Of a stretch of 64,000 bases of DNA, positions 24,666 through 36,061 are shown piece by piece. Below the pieces are notes generated by a model that saw nothing but the letters and a program-made list of their open reading frames with translations, searched no databases and had not been told where the DNA came from. Source of the DNA: Cornus controversa (taxonomy: Eukaryota > Streptophyta > Magnoliopsida > Cornales > Cornaceae); assembly GCA_026545225.1 (NCBI GenBank), contig CM048846.1, positions 82,849,270 through 82,913,269 on the forward strand. The letters run 5' to 3'. Position numbers and translations under genes: made by a program. Position 1 is the first letter of the stretch; every line of letters begins with the position of its first letter.

Positions 24666-24670
24666 GTTAG

Positions 24671-25920
24671 TGTTCCACATTTTACTTAGATTTGATGTTA
24701 ATTTGTTAGGTGTTTCCATTTGTTATGGTTGTATAATTTAATAAAAAAATCTTAAACTTTATTAGATTTAGTTTTTGTCAAAATTTTGGTAACGAGGAAA
24801 TCATAATTTATTCTGGACTTGATTTTCACTTGTAACGACTATAACTTAGATAACCTTCGCACACTCTTCCCCCTCTCTCTTATCTCTAATAATACTTTAT
24901 TATTTTCTAGACAAAATATGGTGTTTAGTGAAATTTCTGCTTCTCTAACTTGATGCTAAATTAGTAATTACTGAAGATGGCGTGTTGAAATCTATTGATC
25001 GAATATTCTTCGTATAGATTTGAGGAGAACAACGGATACACTAGTATTTGCTTGGATTTGTTTGCATCTCTGTTACACAGACTTTCCCTCTTCCCTTCAC
25101 CTACCCATGTCGTACAGGTACAAAATAAGTGTCCGGCAAACGAAACCAAATTGGACACTTTGATCCTTCGCATGGCAAATTTGAAAAAGAACAAAAATTC
25201 AAATTTAATAGTAGAGAAGATTTTTCTATTATTCGACTGTATACCGATCAACCAATATTTGGACGACTACGAGTGTGCCAGAGTCTATAAAAGACTCAAG
25301 GGAATGATGTTGAATTGGTTATCCCTTTGCTTCGCCGGAATAGTGTAGAAGATCAGGCGATTGTTGAATAGAGGGAATGAGAACTCCTCTTAAGGTTCGA
25401 GATGCCTACGGGGACTTTTTAGGATTGCAACTAGTCTTAGGAAAATAGTGATGAAGCGAAAGCTAAATTGAGTGAATGCTTGAAGCAAAACACACAAACA
25501 CAAGTTGTAGAGAAATATAGTATATTATTGATAAACGAATCTTTCGGTACCTGTATTTATAATAGAGATCGAATACCTAACGGATACCTGAAAACAAAAG
25601 GGAATTAGGACTGCTAAAAATTAAATTCTCCAAAAATTTTTAAAAACTAGAATGAGAAACCTAATGAATAAAAAGTAATGATTACCAAAAATCAAAAGAA
25701 TGTGAACCCTTCTAGACATCTAATAAAATTTTCAAAATTTGTCAAAAATGAAGAAACGCAATTTGGGAGTCCTAGATGAATGAATTTCAAGATGCATACT
25801 AGTGATAGACTTAGAAAATTGAGATAAAACAATTTCATTATTACAAGACACAATATAAGACATCCTAGAATTCACAACTAAATCAATCGAACAAAATCTA
25901 ACTTGAGAGTGAGCAACTCA
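24671..25920. other. Unassigned sequence with a 117-codon open frame
   Basis: The frame at 24995-25348 (+) encodes 117 residues with no motif I recognise and AT-driven composition; the opposite strand is also open, so it may be chance. The sequence from about 25700 onward resembles the untranslated leader between a copia primer site and gag, leading to the LTR at 25934. Confidence 0.4.
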
Positions 25921-25933
25921 CTTTGATACCAAA

Positions 25934-26145
25934 TGTGAGTTACGCGGTGCGGAATGATTCAGTTAATTTAGAGTGAGATGCTAATCCTTAAACTTAGGGG
26001 GGTGAATTGACCTTCTCGTCCAATTTTTACAATTGATTAATTACCCACAATAATTATCAATTAACCATCCAAACCATTCACAAAATAAATAAAGCAAGTA
26101 AGGAAAGTTAGAGATGACACCAGGAATTTTCTATGAAAACCTCAT
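25934..26145 (-). mobile_element. Copia LTR fragment, copy 3, with primer site
   Basis: TGTGAGTTACGCGGTGCGG at 25934 matches the inner end of LTR copy 1. The adjacent TTTGATACCAAA (25922-25933) is the complement of a tRNA-Met type primer site. Homology runs to about 26145, where TRIM-derived sequence replaces it, so the LTR is truncated. Confidence 0.65.
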
Positions 26146-26600
26146 AATCTTCACAATTCACCCCCATTCTACATGCCCGTAACTAAGGTCTTCATAATCT
26201 AGCCCCTTAAACGTCGTTGTTGGCATACACTTTTGGCTCGGTCCAACTCTAATATCATTTGTAATGGCCTACTTCACAAGGTACGATATTTTCTGCTCTA
26301 AGATCTTCACAATCCACCCCCGTTTTTACATGCCCGCTCAAAGTCCTTGCTGGCACACACTTCTGGTTAGGTCTGGCTCTAATACCATTTGTAGCGGCCC
26401 GCTTCACATGATATGATATTGTCCGCTTTGGACCAAGCCCGCATAATTTTGATGTTGGATTTTTATTTCAAAATGTCTCAAATCATTTGGAAATAAAACC
26501 CTACATATATAACACATTCCCTCTCCACACCTGGGCAATGTGGGATCGTGAGCCCCTTAGCCCCTAATACGGTAGCTCACCTTAATGATGGACATGTAGG
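26146..26600 (-). mobile_element. Rearranged tandem TRIM remnants
   Basis: On minus, an LTR (about 26600-26390, ending GCCGCTACA) is followed by a primer site (forward GCTCTAATACCA, 26376-26387), a CCACCCCC polypurine complement at about 26313-26320, a 45-base stub of the next LTR, a second primer site (ACTCTAATATCA, 26246-26257) and further interior fragments to about 26150. The order LTR-interior-short LTR-interior-interior is what unequal recombination of tandem TRIMs would leave. Same family as 14077-14648 (AAAGCGGACAATATCAT shared). Confidence 0.7.
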
Positions 26601-27105
26601 GGATAGGTGGAAGAATTAACCACTATTGAGCTACTACATTGCCTGATAAAGGGCTCACGATCTCGCATTGCCGAGGATTTGTTATTTATGTAGGGTTCTA
26701 TCTCCAAATAATATGAGATATTTTAAGGTAAAGTCCAAGAACAAAACTGTGTGGGACTTGGCCCACAGCGGACAATATCATACAATGTGGAGCCGACCGT
26801 TACAAATGGTATCAAAGCTGGACACAACTGGAAGTGTGCCAACGAGGATGTTGGGCCTCCAAGGGGGTGGATTATGGAAACCTTAATTCTGAGGACGTAG
26901 GTGGGGGGGTGGAACCATTGTCTAGTTACTGCATTAGGGGTTCACGATCTCACATCGCCTAGATGTAGAAAGGGGATGTGCTATATACGTAGGGTTCCAT
27001 CCCCAAATGTTATAATGCCTTTTAGACTAAAATCTAATAACAAAAATCGTGCAGACTTAGGTCCAAAGCGAACAAAATTATACTTCATAGAGTGGGTCTT
27101 TAGAA
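26601..27105 (+). mobile_element. Degenerate TRIM, plus orientation
   Basis: LTR1 ends GACCGTTACA at 26804. The primer site TGGTATCAAAGC follows at 26807, the polypurine tract AAGGGGGTGGAT ends near 26872, and LTR2 runs to about 27105. Both LTRs carry AAAACTGTG/AAAATCGTG, CA(C/A)AGCGGACAA and a TGTAGGGTTC block. Interior of about 68 bases, no genes. The two LTRs differ clearly, so this is older than the copy at 14077. It lies head to head with the minus-strand array on its left. Confidence 0.75.
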
Positions 27106-27114
27106 CAAATGCAG

Positions 27115-28233
27115 GCATGATAACCAACTACTTTTTCCTCCAATGCTATTATGTGCTGCACAAATCAAATACTAAACTTCCAAACAAGATGAAACACCCC
27201 ATCAATCCGCTACACCTCTTGTGCTTTACCAGATATATGATGATATTGGCAAAGAGTGTAGATTTTTTGTGGCTTCTTATACTACTGCAAAGAGTTTAGA
27301 TTCTTTTTGATATTGAATGCACTTTTTTGATACCCAGCATGACATTATATTTTAACCACGCGCGCTTTTTCTTTCTTCAACAGAATTAAATCCCTGTTCT
27401 TTCATCAGTTGTCTCATATACTTAAACAATGTGACCATTTTTTCTGTTATGTCGAGTGCCACTTTTTCAATCTTCATCTCCACTACATTGCAACATTATT
27501 GCATACCATGCAGCATGAATATCATATACATTCCTTACAATCGCATATTTCTACATGGACTCTGGAAGGTATGTTATGTTCCAAAAAACAAGCATGATAT
27601 GGGTATATGGACAAATCTTCCAGGTTTAAAAAATAACACACTATTCTATAAAATAGTTTATCGATAATGTTATTAATCTTTAAAAGTATACTAAGTATGT
27701 GTGTTAAGACACATATCTCATACCCTTATCCATATAGTATCTTTTTGTGCAGGTATGGGTATGGATAATTCAAAAGTCTTCTTATGAGGATAAGGAGTTG
27801 TATTATTACTGTCATGCTTGTGTCATGCTTGAGAGAAGAAAAAGGGGGAAAAAATCAAACTTCCAATGTCCAACTTAATTATTATTATATAGAATGCCAC
27901 TATGTTGCTCATATTCATTGCATCATCTCTGAGGCACACATATAATTAATCATTTTTCAAAATTAAACATGTAGTACCATAGTATATAATTAATTTCACT
28001 CTAAATCAATATATGTAATGCAAAATTATGTCTTGACTCTGTTGATGTTTCTTAGAAGGTATACCTTCACTAGGCAATGTGGAAAGTACCAAAAAGGAAG
28101 AAGATGACGAGGATAGTGATGGTGCATTCTCCACCCTTTCTGAGCTAGATAAAGAGATAGAGGCAATAACAGAAAAGTTAGAGGCAGTCAAGAAGAAGCG
28201 TGCACATCGTGTCTCATATGTCGATCTCAAATG
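27115..28233 (+). pseudogene. DC1-domain gene fragment (second copy)
   Basis: Starts in the middle of a DC1 repeat (LQCYYVLHKSNTKLPNKMKHPINP, matching LQCRFFLHKSCAELPPRIKHPFHP of the 20145 gene). It continues with broken repeat sequence in several frames, including HILKQCDHFFCYVECHF and, near 27780-27930, a last DC1 unit interrupted by stops. After an intron, the terminal exon (about 28055-28233) is still open: EEDDEDSDGAFSTLSELDKE, then a coiled-coil stretch ending VSYVDLK and TGA. The first four repeats are missing; the TRIM pair replaces them. Not translatable as a whole. Confidence 0.75.
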
Positions 28234-28499
28234 AGGAGTCTATAATCAAAATTGTGATAGTGTGTGTTGGTGTATTTACGTTATGAATTTACACAAGTGT
28301 TTCCTTGAGTTCTGAATTGATATTCTTGGGATGTTTCACTACTGTCAACAACCGAAATTAAACTATGAACAACAGGAGTGTTCAACATCTCAGCCACCCA
28401 CACCTTTTCGTTCCCTGTCGAAAGTAGTCGCTCAATTTACCTGCTCCGGATCTGAGTAAACCATTAAAGTACGGTCTATGTTTGGCTCCAAGGCCACTT
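28234..28499. other. Spacer between DC1 pseudogenes
   Basis: AT-rich, presumably 3' untranslated and intergenic remains of the second DC1 copy. Nothing else recognised. Confidence 0.4.
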
Positions 28500-28920
28500 T
28501 ATGCTTAATGATTATGCCTCCAAGATCAATTTGTGCTGCTGAAATCAAGCACTGGACTTGCATACAAGATCAAACACCCCTTTAATCCACTATATCTCTT
28601 GTCCTTGATCAGATGGACAATATTTTTTGCAAAATACCACCACATGCATAGAGAAATTTGTGGCTTCTCCTACTGCTGCACACAATGTGGAATCATTTTG
28701 GACATTGAATGCCCTTTGCTGCTACCCAGCATAGTATTTGATTTTCACCAGCATGCACCCTCTTGCTTTCATCAACAAATTAATATCCTTATTCTTGCAT
28801 CAGTTGTAAATGTAAAAATGGTCACCATTTTTCCATTTTGTTCTTTTCCGCTTTTTCAATCTTCATCTCCATTGCATTGCAACATTATTGCATATCATAG
28901 GCATCTCTCATGCTCACACA
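28500..28920 (+). pseudogene. DC1-domain gene fragment (third copy), 5' part
   Basis: DC1 repeat pieces in two frames: SSTGLAYKIKHPFNPLYLLS, then EICGFSYCCTQCGIILDIEC and DFHQHAPSCFHQQ, aligning with repeats 5-7 of the 20145 gene. The corresponding C-terminal end is at about 33205-33705, separated by two LTR insertions. Upstream repeats and a start codon are missing. Confidence 0.7.
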
Positions 28921-29124
28921 TGTTGGGGTTACGAAAATTAACAGAAAAGAATATCAAACATCCAAGCAAAAACACACAAATCTATGAGGTTCACCCAAAA
29001 TTTAGAGTTACGTCTTTGGTGTTGCAGGTTTTCACTATGATAAGAAAAACAAGATACAATTACATAGAGTTTAGAAGGTACCTTCTAGTTGGATCCGCAA
29101 AGTTGGACCAATGTGTACAGAATA
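28921..29124 (-). mobile_element. Copia-type LTR fragment interrupting the third DC1 copy
   Basis: Begins TGTTGGGGTTACG and contains ATCTATGAGGTTCACCC, the same layout as the LTR at about 34643-34959. It is cut by the 3.5-kb solo LTR at 29125 and continues after 32640. Far end not defined. Confidence 0.5.
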
Positions 29125-30589
29125 TGTAATACCCCGAAAAAAATTTAGGTGTCAATTTAATCTCTTTACATTATTACTTTATTTTATTAATTCATGTTAA
29201 ATGTTTTTTTTATATAAATTATCATTGTAGGTGAGTTGCTTGTCTTTTATACATACATATTGTCATTTTATGTAAATTGGTATCAATTGTGTGTTATTTT
29301 ATTTAAATGTTTTGGGTTGGGTTAGGGAGGAATTTGGGCTACGATGAGTGGGCTAAGGTTATGTTTAAAATGATGGGCCTAGGGTTGTAATAATATTTTT
29401 ATTGCTATTGTTAGTATTATTAATTTGATTTTTAATTAGTTTGGGGAAAATAAATAAAAGAATAATTAAAACAAAAAGGAAAAGAAAAGAAGAAGAAATT
29501 AGGGCTTGCCGTTGTTTTACGCACAAAATTAAAAGAGAGTAAACGAAAGAGAGAAGGGAGTGACGATCGGGTGAACAAGTTGATTCGTCAGGAAAAAGGC
29601 AAGTTTGATTCTTCTCTTCCCCTTTGAATCCGTATGCATAGTCTAGGTTTGAGGATTGTGTTTATTTTGGAAATTTGTATATAATTGTATGTTGTTTTCT
29701 CTGTTGATAAATTTTGTGAGAATTAATTATGCTAATTGTATAAACATGTTGCTAGAAATTTGTATGCATTTATTTATGAAATTAAATGATTTTGCATGCT
29801 AGGAATAATTCTGTGAATTAAACATTAGGATTTTAGAGTTTTGGTACTATTTTAGGGTATTTTTGCATATGTATATACATGCATATATGATTGTATAGGC
29901 GGGTGTATATATATACGAACATGAAATTTGGGTTTACTGTGTTTATCATTTTTGAGGGATTTTGTTCCGATCAATAGGTAGATCTTACTTCCTAGAACAA
30001 CCCTTGAAAATTTGGTTGTAAACCGTTGGGTAGATTGATGGGAATCTGACTTTGAAATTTTAGATTTCGAAACTTGAAATTGGGCGTTTTTGATTTAGGC
30101 CATGAGAGGGCGTGAATTTGGTACCAATGCGTAGATTAGATCGAGACGAGTTCAATGGTATATTCATACGCGCGATTCGGTATCCGGAAGTGACCGGAAA
30201 ATGGTCGGAAAGTTCGGCCACCATTGTTGAGCTTAAAGCTTCAGCCGTGGGAAGAAGAAAGAAGAAGGAAGAAAGAAAAAAAAAATGTGGGGGCAAGGTC
30301 GCCGGCGCGTGGGGGCGCGTGCCGCCGGCTCCGGGGCCGGCCGGTGGCCGGAAAATTATTTTCGGGCCCCACTCTCGGGGGCCCACCTCTGGGTCTAATA
30401 TGGGCCCATTCCGAATTGTTTTGATATTTATTTTGTATTTTTGAAATTTTTGGGAAAACTTGAAAATCTGGAAAAATCATTTTTTTAAAATACTTTTATA
30501 ATTCTAAAAATTCCCAAAATTTTATGTAAACTTCCTGGGAGCTTAAGGGGCTTGGTGTTTAAATTTCATATCAAAATTATTTACCATTA

Positions 30590-31010
30590 TCTTTAAATTA
30601 ATTTTTAAAGTGTCTAAAAACTGAATTTTTCAGCCTCTTTAATTTTAGAAAATAGTTAGAAATTTCCAAAAATTCCGAAATTTTTACTGTAGCTCTCTGG
30701 AGGCTAAATACACTTGGGTTTAAAGTTTCAACTCAAAGTGATCATTTCTTGTTGTTCAATTGATTTTTAAAGTGTCCAAAAGTTGGGTTTTTCACTTTCT
30801 GTAATTTTAGAAAATACTTTTATAATTCCAAAAATTCCCAAATTTTTACTGTAATTCTCTGGAGGATAAATACACTTGGGTTTAAATTTTCAACTCAAAA
30901 TAATTTTTCCTTGTTGTTCAATTTATTTTTAAAGTGTCTAAAAGTTGGATTTTCACCTTCTTTTATTTTTAGAAAATATTTTAAAATTCTAGAAAAATTT
31001 AGGTAACTTT
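30590..31010 (+). repeat. Tandem units of about 165 bp inside LTR copy B
   Basis: About two and a half diverged units, each with TTTTTAAAGTGTC(T/C)AAAA, TTTAGAAAATA and, where complete, CTGGAGG(C/A)TAAATACACTTGGGTTTAAA. Copy A holds related units inverted at about 2040-2400. Confidence 0.75.
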
Positions 31011-31495
31011 ATAGGATTAAAATGCACTTGGATTTTAAATTTCATGTCATAATGAGTCTCCCTTGTGATTGTGTTGGTTGTAAAAGTATGTCTCGAATTA
31101 TGTTTATTTTCTTTTTGCTAGAATAATAATTTTTAAAATTCTCAAAAATTCTAGGAAATTCCAGCATGATTTAATAGGGTTCTTAGCAGTAGAATATGTC
31201 CAGAAACCTAGATAAAAGTTAGGTTTAGACTCCCTTATATATTTGAGTGCATTGAAGGTTGAGTTGGGAAATTGCTTCTATAATGGATGCTTGGGTTATT
31301 TGGTTTATTGGAATATATTTTCCTTTAAAGATATAAATGCCCATCAAATACTTGATTATAGTCTACTTGTGAACGATTTGTCTTATGATAATAATTTCAT
31401 GTTGGATGATTTGAAATAACGGTTGTGCAAATTTAAATCATAACGCACCTTGTTATTTTATATTGCATATTGGAATGTATCTATGCATTTTATTT

Positions 31496-31785
31496 TGGCA
31501 TGTAAGGATTGCCCGGCGTGTCAGGATCGCCCATACCTAATAAGGTATCTATATATTTTATTTGGCATGTAAGGATTGCCCGGCGTGTCAGGATCGCACA
31601 TACCTAATAAGGTATCTATGCATTTTATTTGGCATGTCAGGATTGCCCGGTGTGTCAGGATCGCCCATACCTAATAAGGTATCTATACATTTTATTTGGC
31701 GTGTTAGGATCGCCCATACCTAATAAGGTATCTATACATTTTATTTGGCGTGTCAGGATCGCCCATATCTAATAAGGTATCTATA
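31496..31785 (+). repeat. Minisatellite inside LTR copy B, units of 67 and 47 bp
   Basis: Three units of about 67 bases (GGCATGTAAGGATTGCCCGG, then CGTGTCAGGATCGCCCATAC and CTAATAAGGTATCTAT) followed by two shortened units of about 47 bases that lack the first half. Counterpart of 1310-1680. Confidence 0.85.
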
Positions 31786-32640
31786 TGTGTATGCACATGT
31801 TTTCTTTATTTTGAACTTAAAGAATGTGTTCATTGTTGGATGATAAGGGTGTGTTGGAACAATGTATAAGATGATTTTACTTCTGAAAACATGAGGTAAA
31901 TAGAAAATGACTAGTATGTATATATCTATACCTATTAAGGTATCAAAAGATTAAATGATGGCATGTTAGGATTGCTTAAACTTGATATTATTTTATATTA
32001 TGTTTATTTCTGCTGAACGTAAGGAATGTGTTCACATTTGCATAATAAGGGTTTGGGTGGAATATTATAAATATTGACGGTGGTTTTGGAAACACGAAAC
32101 TGGGTAAAAGAATAACTTGTGGGTTAAATCTATAGACTTATTTTGTGTCCCTTATACTGAGGGTATGTATATTGGTTCTCTGATTGGGATGTAGTAGATA
32201 GAACTTGCTCGTGGGTTTAACCCACTGTGTTGATATTTCAGGTTTCAGACAGGTTCCACCGCGAGGATAGAGTTTTAGGATTTGGTTGTAGCAGACGTCT
32301 CATCTCATCAGTTACAGGGTAGGAACTTGTCTTCTTCAAGAGTCATACTATGAACTTTTGAGACTTTGATTGTTGGTATTAATTTTAGAATTTAAAAACT
32401 TTTGTTCTTTCTGGTTAAGGGGTCCTTGGGTTACGGGACTTCCAAATTGTATTACCAGAATATATTTATTTATTTATCAATTATTTCAGTTCAATGGGAT
32501 TTCTGTTCAGCTTTTAACAATTATTCTATTTCTTTCTTTTGCATCTATGCTTGTTGCTACCAGTTGTATATATCTCCCAGGTTTTGTGTATGAGACTGGC
32601 CACCTCATGCGCGAAATTTTCTGGGGAGTATTTCAGAATA

Positions 32641-33204
32641 ATCAGACTCCACACTTCTTATCACATGTTACAAATATGGGATGCGGTATGTTTCTAACTA
32701 CCAGAACTACTGAATCCCAAATTTAGGATACAGGTATATGGCTTAAAATCCAAATTTAGGATACAGGGATATGGCTTAAAATGTGAGTAAAACTTGGATA
32801 TCAATGTGTGCACATTCTTGCACATTATAAAGCAAAATAAAAATGTTGTACTCAGTGCAAGATGTTCCTGCCTAGTAAAATTTAAAAAAAGTGAATGTCA
32901 GTAAGTCTTAACGTAATTTTAAAGAGGTCGCTCTCAACTCTCGAATCCGTGACACACTACTTTGGAAGAAGACATTTATCGTTTAAATTATAAAACATAA
33001 TATGCTATATAATTGTGTACATACTAGGAATATAGTAAAAGAAGGGAGGGGGGTCCCATTTTTCTTCTTTGCTATCAAATTTGAATTTTCTTTTTTTTTT
33101 TTTTTTTTTTGTCATTATATATAAAGTATCTGACTGTCGAATTTTGGTAAGAGTCATGTAATACTGACGCTCGTCACTCCTCTGGTTAAAGAATTCTGAT
33201 TAGG
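32641..33204 (-). other. Remainder of the interrupted copia LTR and flanking sequence
   Basis: Continues the sequence cut at 29124. Contains a direct repeat of about 36 bases (CCAAATTTAGGATACAGG at 32718 and 32751) and a long T run at 33091-33111. No gene. Confidence 0.45.
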
Positions 33205-33240
33205 ATGAGACTCTTGGAGTTTTACTGCGATGTTTGTGAG

Positions 33241-33277
<37 letters not shown>

Positions 33278-33705
33278 CAATGCCAAACTTAATTTTTTTT
33301 TGGATAGGCAAGTCACATGTGCACCCATTTGTTCCAATTGGCACCGAACCCTCAACCTTATTAAAAAGGAGAAGAAAATACCATAAGTGCACTATGTTAG
33401 TCAAGTTCATTGCATCATCTCTGTGGTCCACCTCCTATTAATCAATTCTTAAAATTAAGCATAATATAATGAGTACTATAATCCCGAATTAATTGTTGTT
33501 TTTGACAACTTTGATGAGGTAGTTGAAGAAGACTACAATGTGAAAAATAAAAAAAACTGGAATAAGAAGACGAGGAGAGTGATGGGACATTCTCAACACT
33601 TGCTGAGTTAGATGAAGAGATAGACGCAATAACAGCGAAGTTGGAAGCACTCGAAGAAACGTGCACGTCATGTCTCACACCTCAAGCTCAAACGTGCGTG
33701 TCATG
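33205..33705 (+). pseudogene. DC1-domain gene fragment (third copy), 3' part
   Basis: LEFYCDVCEK begins the last DC1 unit; an (AT)n run of about 33 bases replaces its middle, and YHKCTMLVKFIASSLW matches the YVAHIHCIISE-type end. After a short intron the terminal exon keeps EDEESDGTFSTLAELDEEID and AITAKLEALE, then a frameshift turns the usual KKRARHVSHLKLK ending into another frame. Belongs with 28500-28920. Confidence 0.7.
33241..33274. repeat. (AT)n microsatellite within the DC1 pseudogene
   Basis: Uninterrupted TA run of about 33 bases inside what was a coding exon. Confidence 0.9.
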
Positions 33706-34642
33706 TATGAATACTTCAACAAATCAGCATGTTGTAACGCATCACTAGTGACGCCCTACGGGCGTATAGCACGAACTTGATTTGGGTATTATCATATTGT
33801 ATTCAGATGCAAATTGTTCGAAATTTATGGTTGAAAGGTTGTATGTGTTATAAACTGATGCACTTATATATATCTAACATTGTTTGACTCCCAAAAAAAA
33901 TATAAAATTGATGTAGTTTTTCTTATTTGTTTTGTGTTTGTGTTTCTCATATTATTGTGAAAAATTAGTTGAGAAAAAATCACGCATACAAATAAAGATA
34001 CATATTTACAAGATTCATATAAAATTTGTATTACGTCTTTGGTGTTACAATGTTTTTCTATAATGAAAAAAATAACATACTAATACAAAGAGTTCTGAGT
34101 ATATAGCACCTCCTAGAACTATATAACAAATGTAAAAATATCAAAATTTCTTTAAAAAAAATTTAAATAAAATTAAAAAAAGTATAAAATATTATCAAAC
34201 TCAACACTTTTCATCACATATGACAATAATTCATATAATAAAAGCTTAAAGTTTTATTATCAGAAAAGTGTGAATGCTCATCTCTCTGTGTGTCAGTGTA
34301 TGTGTTTCTTATTTTTGTCTAGTCAAGGACTAATACTTCACAACAGAATCTAATGGAATAATATCCTATCTTATCTTTTTGAAGATGATGAATTATATAT
34401 ATGTTCACTTTGGAATAATACCCTTACCTATATTTTTAGGCTATACCCTTTTTTTATATAATCTAATTGAAGTTCACTCTATAGTTTGTAACATAGCATG
34501 AAAGATCAGATTGGGTTCCGTTAATAACCAAAATATTTCATACATTTAAGATAAGCAAATAAAATCTCAAACTACAATCTTCTTATATTTAAAAATATTT
34601 ATATTTTCAGCATAGGATCGGATCAAGTTGTCAACTCGGGAT
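33706..34642. other. Intergenic sequence
   Basis: AT-rich. 34010-34130 resembles part of the copia LTR seen at 28980-29100 (TTACGTCTTTGGTGTTACA). No gene recognised. Confidence 0.45.
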
Positions 34643-34959
34643 TATTGGGACAACAAAAGTGCAAGGACATAGAGATCCAATAAAAAATAAATAAAACAGT
34701 CATGCACAAACACAAGATATAATGTGATTCACCCAAAGTCTAGACTATGTCCACGAATGAGAATAGATTTCATTATGATTCTACAAGGATATTACACATG
34801 CAATAATACAGACACCAGACCGTGTATTCAAGCTTTTGCTTAACTACCAACACTAAACACATATAACTTACGATTGAATTCAACGACTTCTTAAAAAACA
34901 GAGATTCAATATCCACAAACAAATCCACTACCAACGTAAATTTTGCATTACTCTCAACA
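34643..34959 (-). mobile_element. 3' LTR of a Ty1/copia element (approximate)
   Basis: On minus it starts TGTTGAGAGTAATGC directly after the polypurine tract ATTAAGGAGAG (34960-34970) and below the pol end. It contains the GGTGAATCACATT block seen in related LTRs. The outer end, near TATTGGGAC at 34643, is approximate. Confidence 0.6.
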
Positions 34960-34971
34960 CTCTCCTTAATG

Positions 34972-35372
34972 GAGAAATTACCAATTCCTAATTTTTTTCT
35001 TAAATAAACAAAATTCTCCAATGGTAATGACTTTGTGAAGATGTCTACAAGCTACTCGTGAGACTTATAATGCTCCATTTGGATGTCCCAATTGGTCACT
35101 AGATCACGAATGAAGTGATGACGTATCTGTATGCTTGTGCAACTATGATGCACTGGGTTCTTCATCATTGAGATTGTAGTTTGATTATCACAGTTTTAGA
35201 GTATAGTTGCCTTCTCTTGAATCTGCTTCATGTCTCTCAAAATCATCCATAGCCAAACACCATGGCACGCCATCATAGTAACTGCTATATATTCTGCCTC
35301 TGATAAAGAGAGAGTTGTTGGTTGTTGCTTCTTTGAGCACCATGAAATTGCACTTGAACCAAGGTTAAAAAT
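34972..35372 (-). pseudogene. Ty1/copia pol, RNase H and C-terminus
   Basis: Minus-strand translation gives NLGSSAISWCSKKQQPTTLS, then LSEAEYIAVT, the copia RNase H signature, and after an in-frame TAG at the position of a codon before NCDNQTTI the typical end VDIFTKSLPLENF..LRKKLGI. The upstream pol sequence resumes at 43903 beyond the Ty3/gypsy insertion, with frame continuity and the AAAAT duplication at the junction. Stops make it non-functional. Confidence 0.85.
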
Positions 35373-36010
35373 TGATGCAGGAGCATCCGAGTCAGATGAT
35401 GCTGAGCTATCAGACGACACGTTGCTGGCACTAAAATACCTTGAGTTGGCAGATCAGCGCAAAGATGGTAGGAAACCGTGACCGTGTCCCTAATTAGGGT
35501 AATTTTGGATGCGCTTCAGTATTTTGGCCATAACTTTGGCTATAGGTGTCAGAATCGCCTTTATGATCACAATTCGGAAAGCTTGGTTCGGTACCCACGA
35601 CGTACGCGCCTAGCTATGCTAGGTGTGTATTTTTTTCGAGGCCAAAATCCACTGTTTTCCCCTCTGAATCCCTAATTTTAGTTATTCCTTTCCTTTTTTA
35701 GTAATATTTGTTTTGTTGATTAGGAAAAAATTCTGGGCTTGATTTGGGTCAGATTTCTGGCAACTTCCTTCTTTTATTTCGTATTTTATTTTGGCACGAT
35801 TTTTTAAAATCCTGCTATTTTTGGTAATGTTGACGAAGTTCAACTATATAGCCCGGCTTGTGGGTTGATTCTAAGATACTTTTGATTTTGAATAATAATT
35901 TGAATACCAGAGATTTTTCTCTGAGTTTTTTGGGCAATTCTCGTGCATTCTTCCTGTTTATTTTCTGTTACCATTAGCCTACAGAATAATCACTATTCTG
36001 TCCGGCGTCA
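35373..36010 (+). repeat. 5' LTR of the Ty3/gypsy element
   Basis: 638 bases, TGATGCAGGAGC...TCCGGCGTCA, ending two bases before the primer site. Repeated at 41843-42096 plus 43536-43897. Confidence 0.92.
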
Positions 36011-36012
36011 GT

Positions 36013-36024
36013 TGGTATCAGAGC
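36013..36024 (+). promoter_or_regulatory. tRNA-Met primer-binding site
   Basis: TGGTATCAGAGC immediately inside LTR1, perfect match to the plant tRNA-Met type. Confidence 0.9.
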
Positions 36025-36061
36025 TTTCAGCATCTTCCTAAGTGAGAGTTCATCAGTTTTC

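Larger units (their letters stand above)
29125..32635 (+). mobile_element. Solo LTR of the long-LTR family, copy B (3.5 kb)
   Basis: Starts TGTAATACCCCG and ends GGGGAGTATTTCA. A perfect 5-base duplication GAATA flanks it (29120-29124 and 32636-32640) with no primer site or polypurine tract, which defines a solo LTR made by LTR-LTR recombination. Same family as copies A and C. Landmarks: GGGTTGGGTTAGGGAGG at about 29325, GGCAAGTTTGATTC at 29598, a GC-rich block 30295-30390, diverged tandem units at 30590-31010 and a minisatellite at 31496-31785. It sits inside an older copia LTR fragment. Small open frames in the GC-rich block are not genes. Confidence 0.9.

Noticed and set aside
30060-30480. 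Four overlapping frames of 66-110 codons in a GC-rich block
   Set aside because: Inside the solo LTR; low-complexity Gly/Pro/Arg translation with no conservation in copy A.
31496-31785. Regular repeats resembling a CRISPR array
   Set aside because: Units are contiguous with no unique spacers, in a plant retrotransposon LTR.
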